The notes below the pieces were generated by a model that was not told the DNA's origin, made no database searches, and saw nothing but the letters and a program-made list of their open reading frames with translations. DNA of 64,000 nt from Candidatus Ozemobacteraceae bacterium. Lineage in GTDB: Bacteria > Muiribacteriota > Ozemobacteria > Ozemobacterales > Ozemobacteraceae. Positions 33,553-43,500 of the stretch are shown here, piece by piece. A program made the translations under genes and the position numbers. The DNA is taken from positions 76,661 through 140,660 of the forward strand of contig DAOSOK010000003.1 of assembly GCA_035373905.1 (NCBI GenBank), read 5' to 3'. Each line of letters opens with the position of its first letter. Positions within the stretch are counted from its first letter, which is position 1.

Positions 33553-35034
33553 GTGAGTACAGGCAAGTCACGCCCCCCGGCCTCGGCCGGATCCTCGCCG
33601 ATCCAGGATCTGCGAAAACTGCTGTCATCGTGGGCCAGGGAAGCCGGCCCACCGATGTCGCGTCCCTCGTGGAACGATCTCCAGTTGTTGCTGCTGCCCC
33701 TGAAGGGCTCGCCGACGGCCTTCTGGGACACCTTCCTTCCCTCGCTTCCTCCCTCGCACGCGCTTCTTGCGGCCATGGTCATCGCCCAGTCGGATCCCCA
33801 GGTCCGCGCCGCCTTTCTCCAGCGGGCATGCACTGCGGCTCTCCAGACACCGCCGGCCCAGCTTTTCGAGGCCCTGAAGCTGTTTCCGAAAGATCTCGTC
33901 CTGTCTGGATTCGGCCCGGCGCTGCTTTCTCCGGCGCCGCTCGGCCCTCTGGCCGCGGCCATTCTCGCCCATCTCGGAATCACGATCGCCCCCGGCGACG
34001 TCCCGCTCGTGCTGACGGCCTCGACGGGCAGTGACGAGATGCTGGAACATCTCGCCCGGCTCGTTCCGCAGGAGCACGTCGATTCGGTGATCCATGACCT
34101 CGAAACGCAGCTCGACGCCTCGAAGCCCGGTATCGCCGACCTTCGGGACGCGTTCGTCAAGCTCCTCAGGACGCCCCCCGAACGTCCGCTCCCGGCCCCG
34201 GAAGTCGAACCGGCACAGCGTCCTCCCGATCCGGCTCAGACGGCGGCACCACAGCTCCGCCCGGAGGAAACGATGGCTCAGGCGCAGGCCCGCCTCGCAG
34301 GTCTGCGCCCGGCCGGCGTCAGGACGAGCACGGAGCCCGGCGGGAATAGTATGGTCAATACTATTACAAACCCGTTGTCCGGCATCGACAGGAACCTTCT
34401 GGCGGGAATCGTCGCGATCGCTCTCTGCATCCCGCTGGTCCTGTATCTGTCATCCGACACGGGCCAGGAGCCGGCGGAACCGGCGGTGATGCCGCAGGGT
34501 CCCGTGAAACTTCCAAAATTCTGGACCGATGCCGTCACCAAGCGAAGAATCACCCGGGAATTCCTCGCTGCAGACAACGACTTTCAGATGGGCGAGATGT
34601 TCCTGGTCCGAGAGCAGTTCGGCGACGCCCTGTCGCTGTTCCGGGACGCCCTGCATCGAGATCCGGAGCATGTAGCCGCCCAGTTTCGCATCGGCTGCTG
34701 CCTTTTCTCGCTCGACGATCACAAGGGAGCCGCCCAGGCGTTCAGGAAATCCCTCGAGATGCAGCCCGGCCTGCCTCAGGCAAACCTGTTCCTGGCACGC
34801 ATCTCGGTGGCCGCCCACGACTGGGACACCGCCGTCGCCCATTACCAGAAAGAGTTCGATCTGACGGGCGACGTGGCGGTCGCCCTCGAATACGCCGGAA
34901 CGCTCAGAAAACTCGGCCGGTTCCCGGAAGCGATCAACCTGCTGACCCGCCTCCCGCCGCGCTTTTCCGGCCATCTCGAGGTGGTGAACCTGCTGGCCCA
35001 GCTGCGCGAAGACGCCCGAGGGATCGCGCCATGA
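33553..35034 (+). CDS. TPR-containing membrane protein leading a pseudopilin operon
   Basis: This protein of about 493 residues (GTG start at 33553 chosen; an ATG at 33655 is the alternative and neither has a strong ribosome-binding site) has an N-terminal cytoplasmic helical region, a Pro/Gln-rich linker, one membrane segment near residues 280-297 (LLAGIVAIALCIPLVLYL) and a C-terminal TPR block (FGDALSLFRDALHRDPEHVA; YAGTLRKLGRFPEAINLL). Its stop overlaps the first pseudopilin gene by ATGA. Together these suggest an inner-membrane scaffold for type IV pilus or type II-like secretion, comparable in layout but not in sequence to pilus assembly TPR proteins. Codons near 34350 form an AT-rich inverted repeat. 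Confidence 0.7.
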   Translation: MSTGKSRPPASAGSSPIQDLRKLLSSWAREAGPPMSRPSWNDLQLLLLPLKGSPTAFWDTFLPSLPPSHALLAAMVIAQSDPQVRAAFLQRACTAALQTPPAQLFEALKLFPKDLVLSGFGPALLSPAPLGPLAAAILAHLGITIAPGDVPLVLTASTGSDEMLEHLARLVPQEHVDSVIHDLETQLDASKPGIADLRDAFVKLLRTPPERPLPAPEVEPAQRPPDPAQTAAPQLRPEETMAQAQARLAGLRPAGVRTSTEPGGNSMVNTITNPLSGIDRNLLAGIVAIALCIPLVLYLSSDTGQEPAEPAVMPQGPVKLPKFWTDAVTKRRITREFLAADNDFQMGEMFLVREQFGDALSLFRDALHRDPEHVAAQFRIGCCLFSLDDHKGAAQAFRKSLEMQPGLPQANLFLARISVAAHDWDTAVAHYQKEFDLTGDVAVALEYAGTLRKLGRFPEAINLLTRLPPRFSGHLEVVNLLAQLREDARGIAP

Positions 35035-35513
35035 ACCGACGGGCCCTCTCCTTCGTCGAAGTCATCATTGCGATGGGCATTCTCGCCATGTGCATGCTTC
35101 CGGTCATGACCATGTTCGGCTCGTCCGGTCGGGCCGTGCTGAAAAGCCAGAATCTGGCCTTCGCCGTCGGGCTCGCGCACAGGATTTCCCAGCATCTGTT
35201 CGACGCCCCTTACGAAGCGATCGTTGAAGTGCCCCTGCCGGGAAACGCCATCGCCGGCGGCCCCGACGACGGTTTTTTCAATCCCCTCCTGAACGACAAA
35301 ACCACCGGTGCGGGCGCGCTCCGAATCACGCAGGCACAGCTTCCCGAGTTATGGATGTTTCTTCGCAAATACGATTTCCGGTATTCCCTGATCGTGAACA
35401 ACGTCAACTTTGCCACCGGCGACCAGATGAAATGCGTCGGCATCATTATCACCTGGAAGGAAGGCGGAAAGGATCTGCTCTACAAACTGTATACCTATGT
35501 ACCTGACCTTTAG
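35031..35513 (+). CDS. Prepilin-type protein (PilV/GspI-like minor pseudopilin)
   Basis: This 160-residue protein has a type III prepilin leader: MNRRA, then LSFVEVIIAMGILAMCMLPV with Glu at position +5 of the processed form. The usual Gly at -1 is Ala. The rest is a short globular domain. It overlaps the TPR gene by four bases at its start and the next pseudopilin gene by 17 bases at its end. It would be cleaved and methylated by a PilD-type peptidase (not in this window) and incorporated at a pilus tip or pseudopilus. Confidence 0.82.
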   Translation: MNRRALSFVEVIIAMGILAMCMLPVMTMFGSSGRAVLKSQNLAFAVGLAHRISQHLFDAPYEAIVEVPLPGNAIAGGPDDGFFNPLLNDKTTGAGALRITQAQLPELWMFLRKYDFRYSLIVNNVNFATGDQMKCVGIIITWKEGGKDLLYKLYTYVPDL

Positions 35514-36006
35514 GCGAAACGCGCGGGGAACGACCTTCGTCGAGCTGTTGATCGGCACGACGATTCTCGCTCTCATTCTCGGTTTCGTCGCCCGCTGGTT
35601 CTTCATGCAGAAGGAGTATCAGAAACGGCTGACGCGGATCAGCGACATCCAGAACGACTTCCGGAGGGCGAGCTGGGAAATGATCCAGGAGGTCCAAATG
35701 GCACGCACGATCATCTGGCCTCGAATCAACTCCGACGATTCTCTCCGGTCCGACACGAAACTCGTGTTCAAGGATTTCATGGGCAGGATCATTTCGTATT
35801 ACCACGTTCCCGGCACGAAGGAAGTACGCCGGTGCGTGATTCCAAACGGGCCGGGCGACCCCGTCGTCAACCCGGCGCCCATCGGACGGGGCATCGCAAC
35901 GATGACCTTTACAGCCACGAGCCCCACGAACAGGGTGATCTCCTACTGCATGTCGACGGACGGCGTCTTTTCTCTCGACGCCGTGTATCTCATGAACGCG
36001 GATTGA
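35497..36006 (+). CDS. Prepilin-type protein (PilW/GspJ-like minor pseudopilin)
   Basis: This 169-residue protein has a short basic leader ending RNARG, then TTFVELLIGTTILALILGFV, with Gly at -1 and Glu at +5, the full class III cleavage motif. A soluble C-terminal domain follows (SDIQNDFRRASWEMIQEVQM). It overlaps the preceding pseudopilin by 17 bases and is followed after four bases by the PilX-like gene. It is a minor pseudopilin by order and leader. The exact family is not certain. Confidence 0.82.
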   Translation: MYLTFRRNARGTTFVELLIGTTILALILGFVARWFFMQKEYQKRLTRISDIQNDFRRASWEMIQEVQMARTIIWPRINSDDSLRSDTKLVFKDFMGRIISYYHVPGTKEVRRCVIPNGPGDPVVNPAPIGRGIATMTFTATSPTNRVISYCMSTDGVFSLDAVYLMNAD

Positions 36007-36010
36007 ACCG

Positions 36011-36655
36011 ATGGACATGAACGAACGAAAAGGCGTCGCCCTTTTTCTGGTACTCGGTCTGGCGGCCGTGTTCGTGCCCGTTTTGCTGTATCTTTCGCAA
36101 ACGGGAAGCTCCCAGGTCCGGTTGGCCGTGAAATATCACGAAGTGCACCAGTCGGAAGCGGCGGCCATCGCCGGCACCAACTCGGGGCTTTCCCGTCTTC
36201 GCGGCAATATGACCGGTCTTCAGCAGCTCACGAACCTGCTGATCGGGGAGATCGCCTACGATCTGACCATTCAGCCGACCGGAACGGGACTCCTGACCCA
36301 GGAACTGTATCACCTGTTTTCCAAGAGCGCCAAGGGCCAGCATACCTTCATTCTCATGAGCGACGCGGAGCAGATGTATCCCGATCCCAACCCGCCCGTG
36401 ACGGTCATTTCGCACGACACCTGGAACACGATCGAACCGTATGACATCAACCTGGCCGCGGACGTGACGTCGATGGAAAATCTCCGCGGCCAGGATATCC
36501 TGAGTTACGAAGCCGTGAAAAACTATGAAAAATCCGTCTCGAAAGCGGCCTATTCCAGCGAACTGATGTCGAAACGGAGCAAACTGCCAACAGAGCTTCA
36601 AGCCGACTGGGCGAGCATCGTCTCAATTCTCGAGAGCGAAAAGATCACCTTCTGA
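36011..36655 (+). CDS. PilX/GspK-like pilus protein
   Basis: This 214-residue protein begins MDMNERKG, then VALFLVLGLAAVFVPVLLYL. It has a prepilin-like leader with Gly at -1 but lacks Glu at +5, as PilX and GspK proteins do. Its position after the PilV- and PilW-like genes completes the usual V-W-X order. The soluble part ends in a Ser/Lys-rich helix. No major pilin, PilC, PilM-Q or prepilin peptidase gene is in the window; the assembly ATPase is at 40586. Confidence 0.75.
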   Translation: MDMNERKGVALFLVLGLAAVFVPVLLYLSQTGSSQVRLAVKYHEVHQSEAAAIAGTNSGLSRLRGNMTGLQQLTNLLIGEIAYDLTIQPTGTGLLTQELYHLFSKSAKGQHTFILMSDAEQMYPDPNPPVTVISHDTWNTIEPYDINLAADVTSMENLRGQDILSYEAVKNYEKSVSKAAYSSELMSKRSKLPTELQADWASIVSILESEKITF

Positions 36656-36700
36656 CGTTCACCAATTTCCCGAGAAAACAGGGCTACTCCATTTCGCAAG

Positions 36701-36730
36701 TTCACACGACGAATGAAAATCGGTTACAAT
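36701..36730 (+). promoter_or_regulatory. Predicted sigma-70 promoter of the Pro/Gly-tailed protein gene
   Basis: TTCACA (36701-36706), an 18-base spacer and TACAAT (36725-36730), 38 bases before the chosen ATG. Confidence 0.5.
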
Positions 36731-36768
36731 TGATTACAGGAGAGATCCCAAAGGGAGGTACAGGACGT

Positions 36769-37611
36769 ATGAAAATCCGACGAACATCGGCTGTTTTCCT
36801 GGCCGGACTTTTTGTTTTCACTCTCGGGGCCGCTTCTGCGGAAGATGAGTACAAAACCGACCGCAGGACGAAGGTATCGGACAGCACCATAAGCAGCGTC
36901 CAGAGCGAGGGCTTCAGCCTCACCAGCAAAGATGCGGCTCCGACGGGCGCGAAGGCGCGACCACTCGGAGAACTCGAACTCGCCATCCAGGAATACCTGT
37001 TGTATTTTGATGCCTATCGACAGGCTCAGCAGTCGACGGTTCCCGCCGAACGCGCCAAGGCCTCGCAACTCCTTCGAACCTATCGTAACGCGTATGCGAA
37101 GGCCCTGAAAATGCTGCGGGACGACAAGCTCATCCATCCGATGATTCCCCAGAATCCTCTCAAATTGTATATGGAAACGGCAGAAAGTGCGCTTCTGGGC
37201 GATCCAAAGAAACGGAAGCGTTTTTATGATGAGGTCAAAAAAGCCGCCAAAGATGCCCTCAAACACGGAAAGAACGCTGATGAGATCGTCGCAATCATCA
37301 AAAACAAAATCGAGATCCTGAACCAGAACTGGCAACAGAGCAGCTCGAGTTCCAGCAGCCCTGGTTCGATTTTCCCTCCCGGACTGCCTTCCCCTGGCCA
37401 GTTCCCTTCCCCCGGCCAGCTTCCCCCCCCCGGGGTGAATCCTCCTGGCCAGTTCCCTCCACCCGGCCAGAACCCTCCTCCCGGCCAGTTCGTTCCCCTC
37501 AGCAGCCAGAACCAGCCGCCCGGACAGAATCTCCCCGGTCTGAACATGATGCCTGGCCAATATCCGCCGCCCGGGGGCCCCGGGTATTCTCCCAACCCTC
37601 AGCAACCCTGA
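36769..37611 (+). CDS. Secreted protein with Pro/Gly-rich repeat tail
   Basis: This 280-residue protein has a signal peptide (to about residue 23, GAASAE). Residues about 60-190 are helical and Lys/Ala-rich, then comes a low-complexity tail from about 197 with repeats such as PSPGQFPSPGQLPPPG and PPGQFPPPGQNPPPG. The tail is nearly all Pro, Gly, Gln, Phe and Asn with no charge, and is likely extended or collagen-like. GGGAGGT precedes the ATG at 36769. It is a probable secreted or surface-exposed fibre or spacer. Function is unknown. It lies directly upstream of the cyclase gene with a 40-base gap and no terminator. Confidence 0.68.
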   Translation: MKIRRTSAVFLAGLFVFTLGAASAEDEYKTDRRTKVSDSTISSVQSEGFSLTSKDAAPTGAKARPLGELELAIQEYLLYFDAYRQAQQSTVPAERAKASQLLRTYRNAYAKALKMLRDDKLIHPMIPQNPLKLYMETAESALLGDPKKRKRFYDEVKKAAKDALKHGKNADEIVAIIKNKIEILNQNWQQSSSSSSSPGSIFPPGLPSPGQFPSPGQLPPPGVNPPGQFPPPGQNPPPGQFVPLSSQNQPPGQNLPGLNMMPGQYPPPGGPGYSPNPQQP

Positions 37612-37651
37612 CGCTCCGTCATCGAATCGCCTGAAACACGTGTAGACATCC

Positions 37652-39760
37652 TTGACACCTTCGAACGAGAAAAACCAGGCCCAGCATTCGTGGAAGACCC
37701 TCCCCACGGGAGGATTTTTCGTCGCCACTCTCGCGGTGCTGCTTCTTGCGGCACCGCTTTTTACCGCTCTCGACACCCGTCTGCGTGATTTCTGGAGCCG
37801 TCTCCGCCTGAACGCAGCGGACCCCGGAGGGCACCCCTGGGCGGCAAAACTCGCCCCCCTGCTTCCGAAGCCGGCCTCGCCGGGGCCTGTCGTGCTGGTC
37901 CTGGCCGACGACCGGTCGATCCTGGGGATTCAGAATCTGTATCAGGGAAACCGGCAGGCCTACGCCGACGTCGTGCGCATCATCGCGAGCGCCGGCGCCC
38001 GCGTCATTGCCCTCGACACGTTCTTCGGAACGCCGAGCGGCGATGCGGACGCCGACGAGGAGCTCGCGAACGCGGTTGCGGAAGCGGGAAACGTCGTTCT
38101 CAAAGCCTTCCGGCGCGGCCCCGAGACGATGACGACGCCGTATCCGATCCTCGCGAGGGCCGGCCACGTGGCGCCATCGTATTTCAGCCCGCTGGTCGAC
38201 GAGACGATCCGACGCTCCTCGGCCATCTTCCGGCCGGCCCGCGGGCAGCCGGTGCCGGGCTTCCATGCGGAGATCGTGCGGATCTGGCTGGGCCTCCCGC
38301 TCCAGAAACTGAGCTACGAGGACGACCAGCTCACGTTCAAGACGGCCTCGGGGCCGATCTCGATTCCCCTCTCGAATCGCGAGCATGCGCTGATCAACTA
38401 CAATTTCGACCCGCAGTCGGTGACCCGCGTATCGCTGTATGACGTCAGGCAGGGCTCCGTCGCCCCGGCCGTCTTCAAGGACAAGGTCGTCATCGTCGGG
38501 CCGGCCCATTCGATGAGCGAGGAACGGCTGTTCACGCCTCTCGGCCGGCCCGAGTTCCCGCCGTTCATCCATGCCGTGGTCGTGTCGAACTACCTTGACG
38601 GCACAGCGCTGGCCCCCGCGCCGCCATGGCAGGCGCCGCTCGCCGCGGCAATCGCTCTCGCCATCGCAGCGTTCATGCTGGCTCCGCGTCTGCAGCCGCT
38701 CGCGTTCGGGGCGATCAGTCTGGCAGGCACGATCGCGCTGTTCGCCCTTTCCGCCGTCGCCTTCTTCGGATACGGCCGGATCGTCGACGTGACCTCGACC
38801 GTCGCGGCGCTCGATTTGACCTTCTTTTTCGCCGTCGGCATGCGCTACTACGCCGAACAGTCGGACAAGCTCCGCATCAAGAATGCGTTCCAGCACTACG
38901 TCACGGCCTCGATCGTGAACGAGATCCTGAAAGACCCCGCCAAGCTCAACCTTCACGGCGAGGAACGCTGCCTCTCGCTCTTCTTCTCAGACATCGAAGG
39001 CTTCACGACCCTGTCGGAAGGCCTTTCCCCGCTCGTCGTCGTGAACCTGCTCAACGAGTATCTGACCGAGATGACCGACATCATCTTCAAATACGACGGG
39101 CTGCTCGACAAATACGAGGGCGACGCCATCATGGCGGTGTTCGGCGCCCCGGTCGACCAGGCCGACCACGCGATCCGGGCCTGCCGGTGCGCGCTCGACA
39201 GCCAGAAGGCGCTGGCCGAACTGCGCGCCCGGTGGCGCAAGGAAGGCAAGCCGGAGCTGTTCGTCCGGATCGGCATCAACACCGGCGTCGTGGTGGTCGG
39301 CAACATGGGTTCGCGGATGCGGTTCGACTACACCTGCATCGGCGACAACGTCAACCTCGCCGCCCGCCTCGAAACCGCCAACAAGATGTTCGGAACGAGC
39401 ATTCTGATCAGCGGCGACACCGCCGACCTGGTCAAGCCGGCGATTCTCACCCGGTTCCTCGGCATGATCCGGGTCGTGGGCCGCAAGCAGGCCGTGCCCG
39501 TCTACGAGGTTCTCGCCCGGCTCGACGGCCACGACGGCGCCGACATCGAGCTTCAGCAGCACCGGAAGAAGACCTACGAAGATGCCCTACAGATGGCCCT
39601 CAACCGGAACTTCGCCGGGGCCATCATGTATCTGACGCAGTATATGTCGGCCGAGGTCGAGGACAGGCCGGCCCGGCTGCTGCTCGAGCGCTGCAGGGCG
39701 TATGCCGCGGCGCCGCCGCCGCCCGACTGGGACGGCATCATGATCCAGGAACAGAAATAG
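37652..39760 (+). CDS. CHASE2-domain class III adenylate cyclase
   Basis: This 702-residue protein has an N-terminal TM near residues 20-37, a periplasmic CHASE2-like sensor (about 40-310), three TMs (about 325-400) and a cytoplasmic class III nucleotide cyclase domain (about 430-620). The metal Asps are in FFSDIEGFTTLSE and YEGDAIMAVFG, and YTCIGDNVNLAARLE carries the Asp that selects adenine with the Lys of DKYEGD. It should make cAMP in response to an envelope signal. The start is a TTG at 37652 with no clear ribosome-binding site, so the N-terminus is approximate. The TPR-like C-terminal tail follows the cyclase domain. Confidence 0.87.
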   Translation: MTPSNEKNQAQHSWKTLPTGGFFVATLAVLLLAAPLFTALDTRLRDFWSRLRLNAADPGGHPWAAKLAPLLPKPASPGPVVLVLADDRSILGIQNLYQGNRQAYADVVRIIASAGARVIALDTFFGTPSGDADADEELANAVAEAGNVVLKAFRRGPETMTTPYPILARAGHVAPSYFSPLVDETIRRSSAIFRPARGQPVPGFHAEIVRIWLGLPLQKLSYEDDQLTFKTASGPISIPLSNREHALINYNFDPQSVTRVSLYDVRQGSVAPAVFKDKVVIVGPAHSMSEERLFTPLGRPEFPPFIHAVVVSNYLDGTALAPAPPWQAPLAAAIALAIAAFMLAPRLQPLAFGAISLAGTIALFALSAVAFFGYGRIVDVTSTVAALDLTFFFAVGMRYYAEQSDKLRIKNAFQHYVTASIVNEILKDPAKLNLHGEERCLSLFFSDIEGFTTLSEGLSPLVVVNLLNEYLTEMTDIIFKYDGLLDKYEGDAIMAVFGAPVDQADHAIRACRCALDSQKALAELRARWRKEGKPELFVRIGINTGVVVVGNMGSRMRFDYTCIGDNVNLAARLETANKMFGTSILISGDTADLVKPAILTRFLGMIRVVGRKQAVPVYEVLARLDGHDGADIELQQHRKKTYEDALQMALNRNFAGAIMYLTQYMSAEVEDRPARLLLERCRAYAAAPPPPDWDGIMIQEQK

Positions 39761-39761
39761 C

Positions 39762-40562
39762 ATGGCGGTCATTCCCGGGGTGGTGTATCATCGGATCATG
39801 CGACGCCTGCTTCCCTCCCTGATCCTGTTCACGGCACTCGGCGCGGTCATGCCCTCCCCTGCCGCCGCATGGCGGAAGTGGGAGCACGTGCAGCCGCGCG
39901 AACTCGAGATCACTCTCCGGCCGGAGACGCCCGAAGTCGTCGCCGGCGACGTCGCGACGTTCACGATCAACGTGCGCAACCGCACCGACAAGACCGTCGA
40001 TCTTCGGTTCGAAACCGGCCAGCGCTGGGATCTCGCGGCATTTCACGATGGGACGCAGATCTGGCGCTGGTCGAACATGCTGCGCTGGGAGGACGCCCCG
40101 CACAGCATCCCGATCAGGACGGACCGTCCCGAAACCACGACCATGGCCTGGCGGACGGTCGATCGCAACGGCGGGCCGCTTCCGCAGGGCGTGTACAAGG
40201 TGCAGGGCATGGTCATGTGCGAGCCGCGGGCCCTCGTGACCAACGCCGTCGCAATCCGCCTTCTTCCGCCGGTCGAGCGACGGCTCGACACCCTGAAAGT
40301 CAAGGTCGGCTCCCATTTCGAGGTCAGGGTGCCGCGCTTCGCCGGGGATCGGCAGGTCCGATGGATGATCGACTACGACTATAACGACAACCGGATCGAC
40401 CCCGTCGAGCGGCGCAGCGACGATAAGGACGAGATCATCACCTTCGTCGCCAAGCGCGTCGGTCACGTCACGGTCCGCCTGTACGAGCATCCCGAATTCA
40501 AGTTCGCCGACAGTTCCCTCGAACGACGCACCTTCCGCGTCGAGGTCGTCGAGCGCGACTGA
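39762..40562 (+). CDS. Secreted BsuPI-domain (proteinase-inhibitor-like) protein
   Basis: This protein of about 266 residues contains a BsuPI-type beta-sandwich: ATFTINVRNRTDKTVDLRF, then FETGQRWDLAAFHDGTQIWRW, then PQGVYKVQGM. Those are the conserved strands of the intracellular proteinase inhibitor BsuPI family. Here a signal peptide precedes it (RRLLPSLILFTALGAVMPSP), so this one should act in the envelope. ATG at 39762 (AGGA 11 bases upstream) and ATG at 39798 (matching the signal peptide start) are both possible. The C-terminal half is another beta-rich module. It lies between the cyclase gene and pilB-like gene in one direction, so cotranscription is likely. Confidence 0.75.
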   Translation: MAVIPGVVYHRIMRRLLPSLILFTALGAVMPSPAAAWRKWEHVQPRELEITLRPETPEVVAGDVATFTINVRNRTDKTVDLRFETGQRWDLAAFHDGTQIWRWSNMLRWEDAPHSIPIRTDRPETTTMAWRTVDRNGGPLPQGVYKVQGMVMCEPRALVTNAVAIRLLPPVERRLDTLKVKVGSHFEVRVPRFAGDRQVRWMIDYDYNDNRIDPVERRSDDKDEIITFVAKRVGHVTVRLYEHPEFKFADSSLERRTFRVEVVERD

Positions 40563-40585
40563 CGCAACAGCCACCGGAGGCCCAC

Positions 40586-43500
40586 ATGAGCAGCCCTCAT
40601 TCCAGCAAGCGCACCATCGAAGAGTTGATGCTCGAAAAGCAGATTCTGACGGCCGAGCAGCTCGAAAAGGCACGGAACATCCAGGCGCAGACGCTCGAAC
40701 GCCTCGAGGAGATCATCATCCGGCTCGGGTTCATGGCCGAAAAGGACCTTCTCGAACTCTGGGCCGAATTTCTCGGCGTGGCGGTGGTCGACCTGACCAA
40801 CATCAAGGTCGATGCGAAGATCCTGTCGCTGATCCCGGAATACCAGGCCAAACAGTACAAGATGATCCCCTACAAGCGGACCGGCAACCGGCTGACCGTC
40901 GTGATGGCCGATCCGTTCGACATCATGGCACAGGACATGATCGCCTTCCTCACCCAGTGCAAGCTGGACATCCTCATCGCTCCCAAGGCGCAAATAGAAC
41001 TTGCTATAAAACAGCTGTATTCCTGGGAGGGCTTCTCGGTCGCCGGAGAGGAAAGTTTCGTGGGCGGCGGCGCGGGCGGCGAGTCGGGCGAAGACATCAT
41101 GCGCCGCACGTCCGAGGAAGGGCCGGTGGTTCAGTTCCTCAACGCGATCTTCAAACAGGCGATTCTCAAGCGCGCCTCCGACATTCACGTCGAGCCGCGC
41201 GAGGACATCCTGCTGGTCCGGTTCCGCATCGACGGCATCCTGCACGACGCGATGACCGGCCCCAAGAGCCTGCTAGCGCCGCTGATCAGCCGCATCAAGA
41301 TCCTGTCCCATCTCGACATCGCCGAGCGGCGCATGCCGCAGGACGGCCGTCTGAAGGTGAAGATGGAGAACCGCGAGATCGACTTCCGCGTCAGCACCGT
41401 GCCCAGCCTGCTCGGGGAAAAGGCCGTGCTGCGTCTGCTGCAGCGCGAGGCCTCGTTCGACCTCGACAATATCGGGTTTTTGCCCGAGGATCTCGACAAG
41501 CTCAAGGCGGTCATGGACGAGCCGTACGGCATGATCCTCGTCACCGGCCCCACCGGCGCAGGCAAGACGACGACGCTGTTCGGCATGCTGAAATACTTCA
41601 ACAATACCGAGATCAATATTTTCACCATCGAGAACCCGATCGAGTACCGCATCGACGGGATCACGCAGGTCCAGACGAACGAGAAGATCAACCTCGACTT
41701 CGCCCAGGGACTGAGAGCAGCCCTGCGCCAGGATCCCGACGTCATTCTCGTCGGCGAGATCCGCGACCTCGAAACGGCGGAAATCGCGTTCCGGGCCTCG
41801 CTGACCGGTCACAAGGTGCTCTCGACCCTGCACACGAACAACGCGGCCGCATCGATCAACCGTCTCATCGACATGGGCGTGCCGGCCTACCTGGTCACGG
41901 CCGCGGTCCGCGCGGTCATCGCCCAGAAGCTCCTCCACCGGATCTGCCCCCACTGCCGAACGGAGTACCGTCCCTCGCCGAAGACGATCCAGCGGCTCAA
42001 GCTGCCGCCCAACAAGATCATGGGAGCGAAGTTCTTCAAGGGCACCGGCTGCAAGCACTGCAACCAGAGCGGCGTCTACGGACGCCAGGGCGTCTACGAG
42101 GTGTTGATGGTCACGCCCGCCATCCGCGACGTCATCGTCGACGGCGGCGGCCAGGAAGCGACGATCAAGCGCGTGGCCCGGCTCGGCGGCATGAAGACCC
42201 TGCGCGAGATCGCGGTCCAGCGCGCTCTCGAAGGCGCCTGCACACTCGAGGAAGTGCTCTACGTCACGCCGTCCGACGACGAGGCCCCCGGCCTCGGGGC
42301 GGCGGCGCTCGCCGCGGTGCTCGGCCGCGGCGCCGGCCAGACGTTCGTGGCTCCGACTGCCGTCGCCGTGCCGGCCGCGGGCGCGGAGGCCGGCGGCCAG
42401 GTCGATCGGCCCCTCGACATGAACGATCCCGTCGTTCGGTCGCTGATGGCGCGTCTCGAGGAGGAGTTCCTGTTCTTCTCCGACGAGGATATCGCGGCCA
42501 AGCTCCAGATGAGCCTGCTGCAGGTCCAGGAAGCACGCGGCTCGCTCGGTCTCACTCATGACCGCGAAGGCTTCCGGAAACGGTTCGGCCGATTTCCCGA
42601 AGAGCTGACTGAAGACGAAGTCATGGGGCTGATCGAAGACGTCCAGGAGCGTCAAGGCCGGCTGCCCGACTTCGTGTTCGACGATCCGGCGTCGGGCGAG
42701 ATCTTTGCCAGGTCGCTCACGAAGATGGCGTTGAAACTGCTTTCCGGTCGCGTCAGCGATCCGGAGCAGATTCCGTCGGCTTTTTCCGACGAATTCTGCG
42801 CCGGCTACGGCATGGACCAGGCCGTCGCCTGGGCCGGCGGAAGCCGGTTCAAACTTGTCGAGATGGTCCTGCCCGAACGGTATAAGCCCTGGCAATTCGG
42901 AGAGGCCGGCGCCTGGATCGCGAGCGGCGACCTCGGCGAGCGGACCCGCGAGGCTCTCGAGTGGCTCATCACGACGAAACTGGGATGCAGTCGCGGCGAC
43001 CTTCCGCAGATGCTGACCGCCGAGGTCATGCGTTCCTGCGGTCTCGACGTCCTGCTCCAGCGCCACGGCAACTCCGTCTATCGCATGGTTCAAACTATAT
43101 ATCCAGGAGTATTTCAGCCGTGGCAGTTCGTCGACGAGGAGTCGATCATCTGGTTCCGGGAAGACCGATATGAGACGGCCCGGGCGGCCACGCGGTGGCT
43201 GATCGAATCCCGGCTCGCGCTTCCCCTCGAGGAAGTGCCGCGTCGGCTGACGCTCCGCGATTTCCATCAGAACAGTCTCTCGAAACTGCTCGATCTGTTC
43301 AACCAGAACCTGTTCCAGGTCGTCGACAATGCGTATCCGAACAGGTTCAAGGCCTGGGAATATTCCGAGCAGAGCGATCTATGGCGCTCGGCCGACGCGC
43401 TCGACAAGGCAAGAGAGGCCACGGCGTGGCTGATCGGGGAACGCCTGCAATGGGAGACGGCGAAGGCGCCGGCCCAGCTGACGCGCCGCCATTTCCTCAA

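Noticed and set aside
34350..34372. AATAGTAT...ATACTATT inverted repeat as a regulatory site
   Set aside because: It lies inside the coding region of the TPR protein, encodes NSMVNTI in frame, and no promoter or gene start is near. It is kept only as one of the AT-rich islets.
41273..43267. A 664-codon minus-strand frame opposite the PilB-like gene
   Set aside because: It is the antisense shadow of the ATPase gene, with high Arg/Asp/Gly content and no recognisable motif or ribosome-binding site.
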